Origin: Candidatus Kuenenia stuttgartensis | GTDB lineage: Bacteria; Planctomycetota; Planctomycetia; Planctomycetales; Planctomycetaceae | Direction of reading: 5' to 3' | Assembly: GCA_945861865.1 (NCBI GenBank) | Contig: CAMAWN010000049.1 | Coordinates: 1 to 32,826, forward strand | Length of the DNA: 32,826 bases | In this document: positions 32,796-32,826 of the stretch, piece by piece | How positions within the stretch are numbered: position 1 is the stretch's first letter | How the letters are laid out: each line of letters opens with the position of its first letter | The notes under the pieces: model-generated | Databases searched by the model: none | What the model was told of the DNA's origin: nothing | The model's input: only the letters and a program-made list of their open reading frames with translations | Made by a program: the position numbers and the translations under genes

Positions 32796-32826
32796 TGTCT
32801 CGACTGGGGCGAGTGACGCTCCGCCT

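Noticed and set aside
1-32826. CRISPR arrays, rRNA genes or complete tRNA genes
   Set aside because: I saw no regularly spaced repeats and no complete tRNA or rRNA. Only a possible tRNA-Ser 3' fragment at 20004-20019 was found.

Overview
The window looks like chromosomal DNA of a planctomycete. This is inferred from the gene content: several decayed tyrosine recombinases of the type that is very numerous in Planctomycetes, a giant secreted PQQ-like propeller protein, a fragment of a planctomycete-type surface-repeat protein, and an S9 protein with an acidic N-terminal extension. GC is fairly high and Shine-Dalgarno sites of the GGAG/GAGG type precede most genes. I could not run a search, so the taxon is a judgement from protein character.

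Bases 1-3861 are a graveyard of mobile and surface-protein DNA. They hold a frameshifted integrase with small partner ORFs, a surface-protein fragment in three reading frames, the tail of one IS5-like transposase, the C-terminus of a second integrase, and a complete 875-bp IS5/IS427-type element (2987-3861) with 18-bp terminal repeats, a TA target duplication and an A AAA AAG frameshift site. That IS sits exactly at the stop codon of the next gene.

Bases 3861-19157 are ordinary core chromosome: mgtE, rpsI-rplM with a good terminator, a remnant transposase tail, a 1605-aa propeller protein followed by an SGNH-type hydrolase, a SWIM-SNF2 helicase, a Gfo/Idh/MocA-like protein, a small ABM-family monooxygenase and a SplB-like radical SAM protein. 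Two palindromic intergenic repeats lie here.

Bases 19159-20408 are a second junction zone. It has an inactivated integrase, a possible tRNA-Ser 3'-end fragment followed directly by a terminator (a candidate attachment site), and the C-terminal scrap of another recombinase. Everything to the right of it may be an integrated island.

Bases 20540-26098 carry an accessory metabolic cluster. Four minus-strand genes (Zn-dependent dehydrogenase, unknown protein, Rieske-like protein with an odd first ligand pair, adenylate-forming enzyme fused to a membrane-anchored alpha/beta hydrolase) are divergent from a nucleoside/guanine-deaminase-like gene.

Bases 26194-32795 hold the most interesting item: a tight three-gene minus-strand operon. 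It encodes a soluble 1275-aa histidine-kinase-like ATPase, a translationally coupled 177-aa unknown protein and a 739-aa tandem receiver/winged-helix protein whose first receiver has Asn in place of the phospho-acceptor Asp. The arrangement recalls defensive two-component systems such as Detocs in outline only, and I cannot assign it to a described system.
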